Shown here one piece after another: positions 16,711-25,853 of a stretch of DNA of 64,000 bases. Made by a program: the position numbers and the translations under genes. The DNA lies in contig JBEKXE010000002.1 of assembly GCA_049512335.1 (NCBI GenBank), positions 1-64,000 of the forward strand. The letters are read 5' to 3'. Source of the stretch: Lustribacter sp049512335. Lineage in GTDB: Bacteria > Vulcanimicrobiota > Vulcanimicrobiia > Vulcanimicrobiales > Vulcanimicrobiaceae. The notes under the pieces are model-generated. The model did no database searches, was not told where the DNA came from, and saw nothing but the letters and a program-made list of their open reading frames with translations. Every line of letters starts with the position of its first letter. Within the stretch, counting starts at the first letter, position 1.

Positions 16711-17397
16711 ATGAGCGTTGCCGCCGAACGCACGATCGAGATCGACGGCGTGCGTCACTACCTCGCGCGGCCCGCGCAACCGTCCGGCGCCGGCGTGCTG
16801 CTGCTCCCGCACAACGTGGGCGTCGACCATTTCGTACAAACCTTCGCGGACGAGCTCGCCGGGCGCGGCTACACGACGATCGCCTGGAACCCGTATCCCA
16901 GCGTTCCGCTCGGCGAGGCGTTCACCGAGCGTCCGCCGCGGCCGAACGACGAAGCTACGATGAAAGCGCTCTCACGCTGCCTGGACGTCATGGCGAGCGG
17001 TTACGGTGTCACGGCGTTCGCGACGCTCGGCTTCTGCATGGGCGGCCGCTACGTGTTGCTGTTCGGCGCGCGCGAGCGGCGCTTGCGTGCTGCCGTCGCG
17101 TGCTACCCGTCGATTCCGGTCCAGCTCTCACCGGGGCAGGACCTCGAGCCCATTCCGGCCGCCGCCGCGATTGCGTGCCCGGTGCAGGTTGCCTATCCGG
17201 GCCGCGACATCGTCACCTCGCGAACGACGTTCGAAGCGCTGCAAGCGCAGCTGCAAGGCCGCGCAGCGGAAACGTCGATCCTGTATTACCCGCAGGCGGA
17301 GCACGGTTTCATGCACGCCCCCAGCCCGGCCAACGACGCCGCCACCCGTACGGCGAAGCCGCAGATCTTCGGCTTTCTCGAAAGCTGTATGCGCTGA
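16711..17397 (+). CDS. Dienelactone hydrolase family protein
   Basis: A 228-residue alpha/beta hydrolase. The nucleophile is Cys109 in the GFCMGG elbow. The catalytic acid is probably Asp in YPGRDIVTS (near residue 168) and the histidine lies in QAEHGFMH (near 195). All are standard for dienelactone hydrolases, which open dienelactones in the chlorocatechol/ortho-cleavage pathways. It starts one base after the binding-protein gene and converges on the Crp/Fnr regulator. The substrate may differ from dienelactone. Confidence 0.9.
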   Translation: MSVAAERTIEIDGVRHYLARPAQPSGAGVLLLPHNVGVDHFVQTFADELAGRGYTTIAWNPYPSVPLGEAFTERPPRPNDEATMKALSRCLDVMASGYGVTAFATLGFCMGGRYVLLFGARERRLRAAVACYPSIPVQLSPGQDLEPIPAAAAIACPVQVAYPGRDIVTSRTTFEALQAQLQGRAAETSILYYPQAEHGFMHAPSPANDAATRTAKPQIFGFLESCMR

Positions 17398-17401
17398 CGC
17401 C

Positions 17402-18082
17402 TCACGGCACCAGCGCACGCAGCCGGTCGGGGTCGACGATGACGACGTGCGAAGTGCGCATGTCCACGAGCTTCTCGTCCCAGAAGCGGTTCAGCGTCCG
17501 GTTCACGGTTTCGCGCGTCGTCGCGATCATGTTGGCCATCTCCTGATTCGTCAGGCGCAAGCTGATGCGGACGCCCCGGTCCACCGGTTCGCCGAACTGC
17601 AGGCTGAGGTTCAAGAGTAGCGAGGCCAACCGCGCCCGGATGTCCTGCGAGGTCGTGGCGGCGATCAGGGCGTTGGCCGCGCGCAGCCGTTCGGAAAGCA
17701 CGATCACCAGCGACCGGCCGATGCGCGGGTTGGCGTCGAGCAGCACCAGGAAGTCGGCGTAGCGGATCGCGCCGACCTCGACCGCGGTGAGCGTCTTGAT
17801 CGACGCGCTGCGCAGCGACGAATCGAACATCGCCATCTCGCCGAAGAAGTCGCCTTCCTTGAGGATGGCGAGGATCATCTCGCGGCCGTCCGGCATGATG
17901 CGGCAGACCGAGACCGAGCCGCGAACCAGGATGAAGAACGTACTGCCCGGGTCGCCCTCGCGCACGACGAAGTCGTGTTTGGCGTAGGTGCGATCGGTGA
18001 CCGTTTCGGCGATGCTTGCAAGCTCGTCGTCGGCGAAATCGCGGAAGAGCGGGATGCTGCGGATGGTCGCAACGTCGATCAT
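17402..18082 (-). CDS. Crp/Fnr family transcriptional regulator
   Basis: A 226-residue regulator. An N-terminal cyclic-nucleotide-binding domain (residues about 10-125) has the phosphate-binding cassette GDFFGEMAMFDSSLRSASI, in which Glu and Arg typical of cAMP binding are kept. The C-terminal helix-turn-helix is in LTNQEMANMIATTRETVNRTL (about residues 178-198). No N-terminal cysteine cluster is present, so it is a Crp-like rather than oxygen-sensing Fnr-like protein. It converges with the dienelactone hydrolase and diverges from the binding protein at 18183, which it may control. Confidence 0.93.
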   Translation of the reverse strand: MIDVATIRSIPLFRDFADDELASIAETVTDRTYAKHDFVVREGDPGSTFFILVRGSVSVCRIMPDGREMILAILKEGDFFGEMAMFDSSLRSASIKTLTAVEVGAIRYADFLVLLDANPRIGRSLVIVLSERLRAANALIAATTSQDIRARLASLLLNLSLQFGEPVDRGVRISLRLTNQEMANMIATTRETVNRTLNRFWDEKLVDMRTSHVVIVDPDRLRALVP

Positions 18083-18182
18083 CGCCGAAATGTGCGCCGG
18101 GCGCGACGCTTACCCTGCTCGGCGCCTTGCCGAGCGACCGCGATCATAGGAGGGCCCGATTGCGCGCCAAATGGGGGACCGC

Positions 18183-19373
18183 ATGAAGGCACAGCTGGCC
18201 GCCCTCGGTCTGGCCCTGGCGCTCGCCGGCTCGATCGCGCCCGGCCGGACGCAGACCGCCACCTACACGATCCCGGTGATCCTCTCGCAGACCGGACCGG
18301 CCGCCTCCCCGGGCGGCGACCAGTACGCGGCGCTCGAGGCGTACGAGAAGCTCGTCAATCGGACGGGCGGCATTCGCGGCGAGCAACTGCACTTCGCGGT
18401 CTACGACGACGGGTCGAGTCCGCAAACCGCGGTGCAGTTGACCAACACGATCCTGGCGCAGAAGCCCGCGGTCGTGATCGGCTCGACGCTCTCGCCCGCG
18501 ACGACCGCGATGATGCCGTTTTTCAAAGACGGCCCGGTGCTGTTCGCGCTGACGCCGCTGGTGTACCCGGAGAAGGGCAGCTACGTGTTCGGCACGCTGC
18601 CGCTCGTGACGCACGTCGAGTCGGTGATGTTCCGCTACATGCGCGCGCGCGGCTGGAACAAGGTCGGCTACCTGCGCACGAACGACGTCTCGGGCCAGGA
18701 TAATGAGAAAGCGATCGACGGCGCGCTGGCCGAACCGGCCAACCGTTCGATCGCGATCACGACGCGGCAGCTCTTCAACGGCGCCGACCTCAACATCGCC
18801 GCGCAAGTCAGCGCGCTGAAGTTCAGCGGCGCGCAGGCCTTGTTCGTCTCCGCCACCGGCGCGCCGTTCGGAACCGTATTGCGCAGCCTGTCCGACGCCG
18901 GCGTCGATCTGCCGATCTTCACCGGCGCCACGAACATCGCGCCCGACTTCATCGCGCGCTTCAAGACGTACGTGCCGAAGTCGGGGCTGTGGATCGTGTT
19001 CCCGAGTTACGCCAAGCGCGACCGGCCGGCCCGCGATCCGCTGCGCGCGACGATCGACGAGTTCTATATCACGCTCGAAGGCGCAGGACTCCACCCGGGC
19101 GCGGCGCATGCGTTCGCCTGGGACGAGGCGAAGATCGTCGTCGCCGCGTTGCGCGCGCTCGGCCCGAACGCGTCGGCCCAGCAGATCCACGAATGGATCG
19201 AAGGATTGCACGATTTTCCCGGCGCGCTCGGCATGTACGACTTCCGCGTCGGCGACCAGCACGGTCTCGATGAAAAATCGTGCTACATCGTGCGCTACGA
19301 TCCGAACGCCGTCGGCGGCGGCGACACCCAGGTGGTTAGCGATGCGGGCGGCGCCCCGCTAGGAGGTCACTGA
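18183..19373 (+). CDS. Leu/Ile/Val-type (type 1) ABC solute-binding protein
   Basis: A 396-residue exported binding protein. It has a signal peptide (MKAQLAALGLALALAGSIAP), a type-1 fold with IPVILSQTGPAASPGGDQY, NRTGGIRGEQLHFAVYDDG, and AVVIGSTLSPATTAMMPFF. ATG 18183 is preferred to 18171 because GGGGGA lies five bases upstream and the signal peptide then starts cleanly. It is followed after one base by the molybdenum hydroxylase gene, with a GGAGG site inside its end. The two are probably co-transcribed, which ties uptake to hydroxylation of a heterocyclic or aldehyde substrate (inference). Confidence 0.9.
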   Translation: MKAQLAALGLALALAGSIAPGRTQTATYTIPVILSQTGPAASPGGDQYAALEAYEKLVNRTGGIRGEQLHFAVYDDGSSPQTAVQLTNTILAQKPAVVIGSTLSPATTAMMPFFKDGPVLFALTPLVYPEKGSYVFGTLPLVTHVESVMFRYMRARGWNKVGYLRTNDVSGQDNEKAIDGALAEPANRSIAITTRQLFNGADLNIAAQVSALKFSGAQALFVSATGAPFGTVLRSLSDAGVDLPIFTGATNIAPDFIARFKTYVPKSGLWIVFPSYAKRDRPARDPLRATIDEFYITLEGAGLHPGAAHAFAWDEAKIVVAALRALGPNASAQQIHEWIEGLHDFPGALGMYDFRVGDQHGLDEKSCYIVRYDPNAVGGGDTQVVSDAGGAPLGGH

Positions 19374-19374
19374 C

Positions 19375-21483
19375 ATGCTCGCTCGGACGGATTTTCTGCG
19401 CATCGTCGCGGTCGCCGGCGCCGGCTGGACGCTCGGCTTCGAGAGCCCGGCCCGCGCTGCCGGCGCCGACTGGTCGCCGCAGGGCTGGGTGCGCTTCGAC
19501 CGTGACGGCCTGGTGACGGTGATGATCAACAAGGCCGAGATGGGTCAAGGCGTGACGACGTCGCTGCCGATGCTCGTCGCCGAAGAACTCGAATTTCCGC
19601 TCGCGCGCATGCGTTACGAATTGGCACCGGCCGAGGCGCGCTGGAATCCGCCCGGCCGCGACGCGATGTCGACCGGCGGCAGTCAGAGCATCAAGCAGAT
19701 GGCGACGGTGATGCGCACCGCCGGCGCGACCGCGAAGGCGATGCTGGTGACGGCGGCGGCCCAGCGCTGGTCGGTCGATCCGGCGGCGTGCCGCGCGCGG
19801 GCCGGCAGCGTGTTCGGTCCGGCCGGTCAGCACGCCGACTACCGCGAGCTGATCGACGCGGCCGCCGCGCTTGCGATCCCGAGCGGCGTCGCGCTCAAAT
19901 CGCCCGCGCAGTTCACCGTGATCGGCACGCGTCCGCGCCGGCTCGACGTGCGGCCGAAGACCAACGGAACGGCGGTGTTCGGCTTCGACCTGCGCGTGCC
20001 GGGGATGAAGTTCGCCTCGATCGAGAAGCCGCCGGAGATCGGCGGCACCGTCACGTCGTACGATCGCGCCGCGGCGCTCGGCGTTCCCGGCGTGCGCGCG
20101 GTGTTCGCGGTATCGTCCGGCATTGCGGTCGTCGCGGACAACACGTGGGCGGCCTTCCAGGGCCGTAAACGCCTGAACCCGACGTTCGGGCACGGACCGA
20201 ACGCCGGCGCGTCGACGCCGACGATGCTGGCGGCGATGCGGAACTTCGTGAAGCAGCCCGGGGGCGTCGTCAAGAGCACCGGCGACGCGCGCGCCGCGCT
20301 GGCGAACGGCACGGTCGTGCGCGCGGCCTACGACGTGCCGTATCTCGCGCACGCGGCGATGGAGCCAATGAACGCTACGGCCGACGTGCGCGCCGACCAC
20401 GTCACCGTGTGGGCGCCGACGCAAGTTCCCACGTTGTCGCAAACGACCGCGGCGAAGATCTCCGGGTTGCCGATCGAGTCGGTGACCGTGAACTCGACGC
20501 TGCTCGGCGGCGGTTTCGGGCGCCGGCTATCGGCGGATTACATCGCCGACGCGGTCGAGGTCTCGAAGGCCGCCGGCATGCCGGTCAAGACGGTGTGGAC
20601 GCGCGAAGACGACATCCGCCACGATCCCTACCGGCCCGGTTCGGCCCACGCGTTGGCGGCGACGCTCGCCGCCGACGGAACGATCGCGGCGCTCACGCAC
20701 ACGTTGTCGCTGGCGTCGATCGCCGCGCGCGGCGACTCCGCCAACCTCAAGGACGGCGTCGATCCGGGCGTCGTGCGCGGCACCGGCGATTTTGCATATA
20801 CGATCCCCAACGTGCTGGTCGACTTCCACAACCTCGACAACAAGATTCCGGTTGGTCCGTGGCGCGCGCCGTACGCCAACGGCAACTTCTTCCCGACCGA
20901 ATCGTTCATCGACGAGCTGGCGCATGCGGCCGGCCGCGATCCGGTTGCTTTTCGGCTCGCGATGTTGCCGGCCGATTCGCGCGCGCGCAACGTGCTCGAA
21001 CTCGCCGCGCGGCGCGCGGGTTGGGGCAGTGCCGCGCCGGCCGGCCGCGCGCGCGGCGTGGCGCTCGCCGTCTGGGACGGCACGTGGATCGCGCTGGTGG
21101 CCGAAGTGTCGGCGCCGGCCGGCGGCATCCGGGTGCACCGCATGTGGACGGCGGTCGACTGCGGCTTGCCGGTCAACCGCGACGGCGTCGAAACGCAAGT
21201 GACCGGCGCGATCTTGTACGGCCTCTCGGCCGCGCTCACCGGCAAGATCACGTTCACCAACGGCGTCGCCGATCAGGGGAACTTCGACACCTACACGATT
21301 TTGCGCATGCACGAGTCGCCGGCGCTCGACGTCACGATCGTGCCGAGTACCGCGGCGCCGTCGGGCTGCGGCGAGGTCGGAACGCCGCCGGTCGCGCCGG
21401 CCGTCGCCAACGCCTACTTCGCGCTGACCGGAAAACGCGCGCGCAGCTTGCCGCTCCTGGAGAGCCTGACCGCAGCCGGCTAG
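19375..21483 (+). CDS. IorB-like molybdopterin-binding subunit of a xanthine dehydrogenase family hydroxylase
   Basis: A 702-residue large subunit of the isoquinoline 1-oxidoreductase/aldehyde dehydrogenase group, with an N-terminal export-type segment (residues about 1-28). Molybdenum-cofactor contacts include AEMGQGVTT, STGGSQSIKQM and LGGGFGRR. The catalytic Glu is in SGCGEVGTPPVAPA near the C-terminus. It inserts oxygen from water into an aldehyde or N-heterocycle. Enzymes of this type need a separate [2Fe-2S] subunit (IorA-like), and none is encoded next to it or elsewhere in the window. It overlaps the convergent FMN reductase gene by 4 bp. Confidence 0.9.
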   Translation: MLARTDFLRIVAVAGAGWTLGFESPARAAGADWSPQGWVRFDRDGLVTVMINKAEMGQGVTTSLPMLVAEELEFPLARMRYELAPAEARWNPPGRDAMSTGGSQSIKQMATVMRTAGATAKAMLVTAAAQRWSVDPAACRARAGSVFGPAGQHADYRELIDAAAALAIPSGVALKSPAQFTVIGTRPRRLDVRPKTNGTAVFGFDLRVPGMKFASIEKPPEIGGTVTSYDRAAALGVPGVRAVFAVSSGIAVVADNTWAAFQGRKRLNPTFGHGPNAGASTPTMLAAMRNFVKQPGGVVKSTGDARAALANGTVVRAAYDVPYLAHAAMEPMNATADVRADHVTVWAPTQVPTLSQTTAAKISGLPIESVTVNSTLLGGGFGRRLSADYIADAVEVSKAAGMPVKTVWTREDDIRHDPYRPGSAHALAATLAADGTIAALTHTLSLASIAARGDSANLKDGVDPGVVRGTGDFAYTIPNVLVDFHNLDNKIPVGPWRAPYANGNFFPTESFIDELAHAAGRDPVAFRLAMLPADSRARNVLELAARRAGWGSAAPAGRARGVALAVWDGTWIALVAEVSAPAGGIRVHRMWTAVDCGLPVNRDGVETQVTGAILYGLSAALTGKITFTNGVADQGNFDTYTILRMHESPALDVTIVPSTAAPSGCGEVGTPPVAPAVANAYFALTGKRARSLPLLESLTAAG

Positions 21484-22034
21484 ACCGGTACTCTCGCACG
21501 TTTGGTGCGGATGAATTCGGCGAAGTCGGCGATGAATTTGGCGAGTTGTTCGCGCGTGTCGGCGTCGGAGAGCGTGCCGTCCGCGTCAAACTTCTGTTTT
21601 GCCGAACGCACCAAAAGCTCGTAATGGACGAACACGTCGGCGCCCAGGGCGAAGAGCACCTCGCGTAGCGCCAATTGCCCGCGCACGCCGCCACCCAGAT
21701 TCGGCGCCGCGCTGATCGACGTCGCCGGCATGTCGGCGAGTGAATCCGAGTCCGAGAGCCAGTCGAGCGCATTCTTCAGCACGCCCGAATATGCGTGGCT
21801 GAACTCCGGACTCGCCAGGAGGATTCCGTCGCTCGCTTCGACCGCCGCGCGCAGCGCCTTGACGGCCGCCGGCAGCAGGGTGGCGTTATCCTCGTCGCCG
21901 TTGTATGCCGGCAGGTCGTGCAGCGGGAAGAATTCGATCTGCGTGCCGGGCGGCGCCAACTCCGCGGCCGCCTGCAGCAGGTGGAGATTCAGCGATTGTT
22001 TGCGGAGGCTTCCGCAGATTGCGAGGATACGCAT
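21480..22034 (-). CDS. NADPH-dependent FMN reductase
   Basis: A 184-residue flavodoxin-fold reductase. The FMN phosphate loop is in ICGSLRKQSLNLHLL (residues about 5-19). The LLASPEFSHAYSGVLKNALDWL motif (about 75-96) contacts the isoalloxazine ring and is diagnostic of the family. It would reduce free FMN, quinones or azo compounds. ATG 22034 is chosen because AGGGAA lies six bases upstream; a GTG at 22049 overlapping the HyuB stop is the alternative. It is the last gene of the hydantoinase operon. Confidence 0.92.
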   Translation of the reverse strand: MRILAICGSLRKQSLNLHLLQAAAELAPPGTQIEFFPLHDLPAYNGDEDNATLLPAAVKALRAAVEASDGILLASPEFSHAYSGVLKNALDWLSDSDSLADMPATSISAAPNLGGGVRGQLALREVLFALGADVFVHYELLVRSAKQKFDADGTLSDADTREQLAKFIADFAEFIRTKRARVPV

Positions 22035-22045
22035 GTTGTTTTCCC

Positions 22046-23794
22046 TCACGCGCGGCGCTGCGCGCGAAGTGCTGAGGTCGCGGTAGCGTCGACGGCGTTC
22101 GCGTCATCCAGCACCACGCCGTAGGTCGTGCGCGCGTCCTCGCGGTTGATGTATTCCTCGATCACGTCCATGCGCACGTGCTCGGGATCGCGATCGAGCG
22201 GGTCGCCCCAGCCGCCGCCGCCGGCCGTCATGATCGTGACGCTGCTGCCGGCCGGAAGCAACGTGCGGAACGGATCTTCACGGTGGAAGTCGGCGTCGCC
22301 GGCCGCCCTGATGTACGCCTCGCCGACGCGGCCCGGACCGCCGTTGCGAATGCCCCACGGAGCGAGCTCCGTGCGGCCTTGCTGGCTCGACGTCCAGCGC
22401 CCTTCGGCGAGGCTCTCGATCGTCGTCGTGATGCCGAGTCCGCCGCGGAACGTTCCCGCGCCGCCCGAGTTTTCGCGCAGCGACCGCTTGCGCACGAGCA
22501 CCGGTGTCTTGAGCTCGATCGTTTCGACCGGCGCGTTGCGCACGTCGCCTTGGCACACCGAAACGGAGGCCGATTCGCCGTCTTCCCACGGTCGCGCGCC
22601 CCAGCCGCCGCCCTCGATCGTCTGCAGGACGAAGTTACGGCCCCGGGCGGCATCGCGTCCGAAAAACGCTAGCGCGCCGCCGAGCGTTCCCATCGTCGCG
22701 GCCGGTATGCGCTCCGGCATCGCTCCGGCGAGCGCGGTGAGGATCGTATCGACCACCGTCGGCAGCATGCGGCTCCACGACGACATCGGCGCCGGGAATT
22801 TCGCCATCATCAAGTTGCCTTCTTGAATCTCGACCTTGAGCGCGCGGAACGAGCCTTCGTTGACCGGCTCCAAGGCGCCGGTGAGCCCCTTGTAGGCGAT
22901 GTAGGCGCCGGCCAGCGTGCGCCCGTTGATCCCGCCGCGGCGCTGCATCGAACCCTTGGTGAAGTCGATCGTGAGATCGCTGCCCGCCACGACGACGTCG
23001 ACGACGATCGGCACGCGCACGCCTTTCTCGACGCCGTCGTCATCGAGGAACGATTCGGCGTGATAGGTGCCGTCCGGGATCTGCTCGACGATCAACCGGC
23101 ACTTGCGCTCGGCGTCGTCGAAGATGCGCTCGATCGCGATGCCGACCGTCTCGCTGCCGTAACGCGTGTAGAGCTCCTCGAGCCGCCGTTCGGCCAGCGT
23201 GCAGGCCGCCATCTGGGAGCGCAGATCGCCCATCGACGATTCCGGGAAGCGGATGTTGTCGGAGATCATCCGCAGCATCTTCTCGTCGGGCTTGCCGGCT
23301 TCGTAGAGCTTGATCTGATCGAACTGCAACCCTTCTTGCCACGGGTCGATGATCGAGGTGCCGGCGCCGAAACCGGTGCTGTTGCCGCCGACGTCGACCC
23401 AGTGCGCGCGCACGATGCCGAACGCGGTCAGCTTGTTCTCAAAGAAGAACGGGGTGTAGATGCAGACGTTGTTGAGGTGCTGCCCGGCGACGCGCTGGTG
23501 GTTGGTGATGATCACGTCGCCCGGCGCGAAGCCGTCGATGCCGTAGCGCGCGACGCCGTCCTTGATCACTACGCCCAGGTCGGCGACGAAGTGCGAGACG
23601 CCGCCGATGTTCTGCGCGAGCAGCCGGCCGTCGACGTCGAGCACGGCGCAGCAGTAGTCGCGCACTTCGTAGATCATCATGTTATACGACGTGCGCTGGA
23701 GGTCGACCGACATCTCGTCGGCGATCGCCGGCAAGGCGCTGCGCAGCACTTCGAGCGTGACCGGATCGAGCCGGGATTTTTCAGTGACCGACAT
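22046..23794 (-). CDS. hyuB: Hydantoinase B / oxoprolinase family subunit
   Basis: A 582-residue HyuB-type subunit. Family landmarks are LPAIADEMSVDLQRTSYN near the start, HFVADLGVVIKDGV and the PGDVIITN motif (about residues 91-98), and a glycine-rich end (TIMTAGGGGWGDPLDRD). With HyuA it forms an ATP-dependent amidohydrolase acting on hydantoins, 5-oxoproline, acetone or related N-heterocycles. Its start overlaps the HyuA stop by one base, and its own stop overlaps the reductase region, so the genes are coupled. The substrate is unknown. Confidence 0.93.
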   Translation of the reverse strand: MSVTEKSRLDPVTLEVLRSALPAIADEMSVDLQRTSYNMMIYEVRDYCCAVLDVDGRLLAQNIGGVSHFVADLGVVIKDGVARYGIDGFAPGDVIITNHQRVAGQHLNNVCIYTPFFFENKLTAFGIVRAHWVDVGGNSTGFGAGTSIIDPWQEGLQFDQIKLYEAGKPDEKMLRMISDNIRFPESSMGDLRSQMAACTLAERRLEELYTRYGSETVGIAIERIFDDAERKCRLIVEQIPDGTYHAESFLDDDGVEKGVRVPIVVDVVVAGSDLTIDFTKGSMQRRGGINGRTLAGAYIAYKGLTGALEPVNEGSFRALKVEIQEGNLMMAKFPAPMSSWSRMLPTVVDTILTALAGAMPERIPAATMGTLGGALAFFGRDAARGRNFVLQTIEGGGWGARPWEDGESASVSVCQGDVRNAPVETIELKTPVLVRKRSLRENSGGAGTFRGGLGITTTIESLAEGRWTSSQQGRTELAPWGIRNGGPGRVGEAYIRAAGDADFHREDPFRTLLPAGSSVTIMTAGGGGWGDPLDRDPEHVRMDVIEEYINREDARTTYGVVLDDANAVDATATSALRAQRRA

Positions 23795-25845
23795 CAGGCC
23801 GCTCCGATCGTGACGATCATCTCGCCGCTGGGTGCGACCTGCATGTCATCGCCGGGAAAGAGCACGGTGGTCGAGGCGTACTCTTGAACGATCGCCGGCC
23901 CGTTCACGCGCGCGCCCGGTCCGAGCCGTTCGCGATCGTAGATCGGCGCGTCGACGGCGGTCAGCGAATCGTCGAAGATCACCGGCCGGTGCGCGATCAG
24001 CGCGTCGGTGGTCGCCGGCGGCAGCCGGGGAAAGTGCGAGCGTTCGCGCTTGCCGGTGGCGGTGAGGCGCACGTTGACGATCTCCACCGCTTCGGTCGGC
24101 GCGTGATGACCGAACCGCCGGTCGTGAATCTCATCGAAGGCGGAGCGAATCGTGGGCATGTCGCCGGTGGCGATCGCGGCGTCGGGAATCGGCGTCTGGA
24201 TCGGGAACTCCTGACCGACGTAGCGGATGTCGAGGAAGCGCTGGAAGGCGATCGCGTCGGGAGCGGTACCTTCGTTCAGCAGCAACTCGCGCGCTTCGGC
24301 GATCATGCCGTCGAAGATCCGGCGAATCTCGTCGAAGTCCGTGTCGGCGAGCGACTTGTAGTAAGTGCGGACGTAGTCGTGGCGCAGATCCGAGAGCAGC
24401 ATGCCGAGCGCCGAGAAATGCCCCGGAACGCGCGGCACGATCAATGTCGGGACGTGCAGCTCGCGCGCGATCTGCGCGGAGTGCAGCGGGCCTGCGCCGC
24501 CGAAGCCGACCATCGCGAAGTCGCGCGGGTCGTAACCGCGCTCGACCGACACGCCGCGCACGGCCAGCGACATCTCGGCGACCGCGATCTTGATGATCCC
24601 CAGTGCCGCCGCCTCGATCGAGAGCTCGAGCGGCTCGGCGATCGTCGTGCGAATCGCCTCGCGCGCACCCTCGACGTCGAGCGGCATCTCGCCGCCCAGG
24701 AAGCGGCTGGGGCTCAAGCGCCCGAGCACGACGTTCGCGTCGGTCACGGTCGGCGCCGTGCCGCCCTGTCCGTAGCACACCGGTCCCGGATATCCGCCGG
24801 CGCTGCGCGGGCCGACTTTGAGCGCGCCGACCTCGTCGATCCACGCGATGCTGCCGCCGCCGGTCCCGACCTCGATGATGTCGACCACCGGCAGCATCAC
24901 CGGATGCCCGCTCGCCACCCCCCCGATGTAGTAGCCCTGCGCGATCGACGGCTCGCTGTTCTGCACCAAGCTGACTTTGGCCGTCGTGCCGCCCATGTCG
25001 AACGCCAGCACGTTCTTGTAGCCGAGCGTGCCGCTGACTTCGGCCGCCGCGATGATCCCGCCGACCGGTCCCGACTCCATCATGTTGACCGGTACGCGTT
25101 TGGCCGTCTCCGGCGTCATCGTGCCGCCGTTGGACTGCATGATCAGCAGCCGGCCTTCAAAACCGAACTCGGCCAGCAACGCTTCGAGGTCGCCGAGATA
25201 GCGCTTCACGCGCGGGCCGACGTACGCGTTGAGCACGGTCGTCGACGTGCGCTCGTACTCACGGTACTCGCGCAAGATCTCGTGCGAGAGCGAACGGTAG
25301 AGGTGGGGCGCCTCGCGCGCGATGATCGCGCCGACTTCGGCCTCGTGATCGGGGTTGTTCCAGGAGTGCAGAAACACGACCGCGACCGCCTCGATGTCGT
25401 CGCTGTTCAGCCGTCGCGCGACCCCGCTCGCGTGCGCGCGATCGAGCACGGTGACGACCTGACCGTCGGCGTTGAGCCGTTCGACGATTTCGAGCGTGCG
25501 ATGACGCGGCACGTAGGGCACGGGGCGTTTGAAGAAGATGTTGTACGCCTCGGGCCGGCTGCCGCGGCCGATCTTGTAGACGTCGCGCATCCCTTCGGTC
25601 ACGACCAGCGCGGTGCGCGCGCCGGTGCGCTCGATCGCGGTGTTGATCGCGACCGTCGAACCGTGCACGAACGTCTCGGCCGACGCGATCGGCAGCCCGC
25701 TCTTGGCCAGCGTTTCACGAATACCGACCGCCAGATCGTAGGGTGTGGTCGAGCTCTTGGCCTGATGGATCTGACCGCTGGCGAGATCGAAGGCGATCAG
25801 GTCGGTGAACGTGCCGCCGATGTCGAGTGCAAGGACGAGTGACAA
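23794..25845 (-). CDS. hyuA: Hydantoinase A / oxoprolinase family subunit
   Basis: A 683-residue HyuA-type subunit with an actin/HSP70-like ATPase fold. It has an N-terminal phosphate motif (LALDIGGTFTDLIAFD), NIF..RPVPYVPRHRTLEI, FDMGGTTAKVSLV (about residues 285-297) and FGGAGPLHSAQIA (about 455). The start is a TTG with AGGAG six bases upstream. Together with HyuB it would hydrolyse a cyclic amide using ATP. It follows the second creatinase-like gene, which points to a creatinine-, hydantoin- or cyclic-ureide-type degradation route (inference). Confidence 0.94.
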   Translation of the reverse strand: MSLVLALDIGGTFTDLIAFDLASGQIHQAKSSTTPYDLAVGIRETLAKSGLPIASAETFVHGSTVAINTAIERTGARTALVVTEGMRDVYKIGRGSRPEAYNIFFKRPVPYVPRHRTLEIVERLNADGQVVTVLDRAHASGVARRLNSDDIEAVAVVFLHSWNNPDHEAEVGAIIAREAPHLYRSLSHEILREYREYERTSTTVLNAYVGPRVKRYLGDLEALLAEFGFEGRLLIMQSNGGTMTPETAKRVPVNMMESGPVGGIIAAAEVSGTLGYKNVLAFDMGGTTAKVSLVQNSEPSIAQGYYIGGVASGHPVMLPVVDIIEVGTGGGSIAWIDEVGALKVGPRSAGGYPGPVCYGQGGTAPTVTDANVVLGRLSPSRFLGGEMPLDVEGAREAIRTTIAEPLELSIEAAALGIIKIAVAEMSLAVRGVSVERGYDPRDFAMVGFGGAGPLHSAQIARELHVPTLIVPRVPGHFSALGMLLSDLRHDYVRTYYKSLADTDFDEIRRIFDGMIAEARELLLNEGTAPDAIAFQRFLDIRYVGQEFPIQTPIPDAAIATGDMPTIRSAFDEIHDRRFGHHAPTEAVEIVNVRLTATGKRERSHFPRLPPATTDALIAHRPVIFDDSLTAVDAPIYDRERLGPGARVNGPAIVQEYASTTVLFPGDDMQVAPSGEMIVTIGAA

Positions 25846-25853
25846 AACAGCTC

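Noticed and set aside
23884..25842. 652-codon plus-strand frame
   Set aside because: It lies exactly opposite hyuA and has the low-complexity Arg/Asp/Val composition of an antisense shadow.
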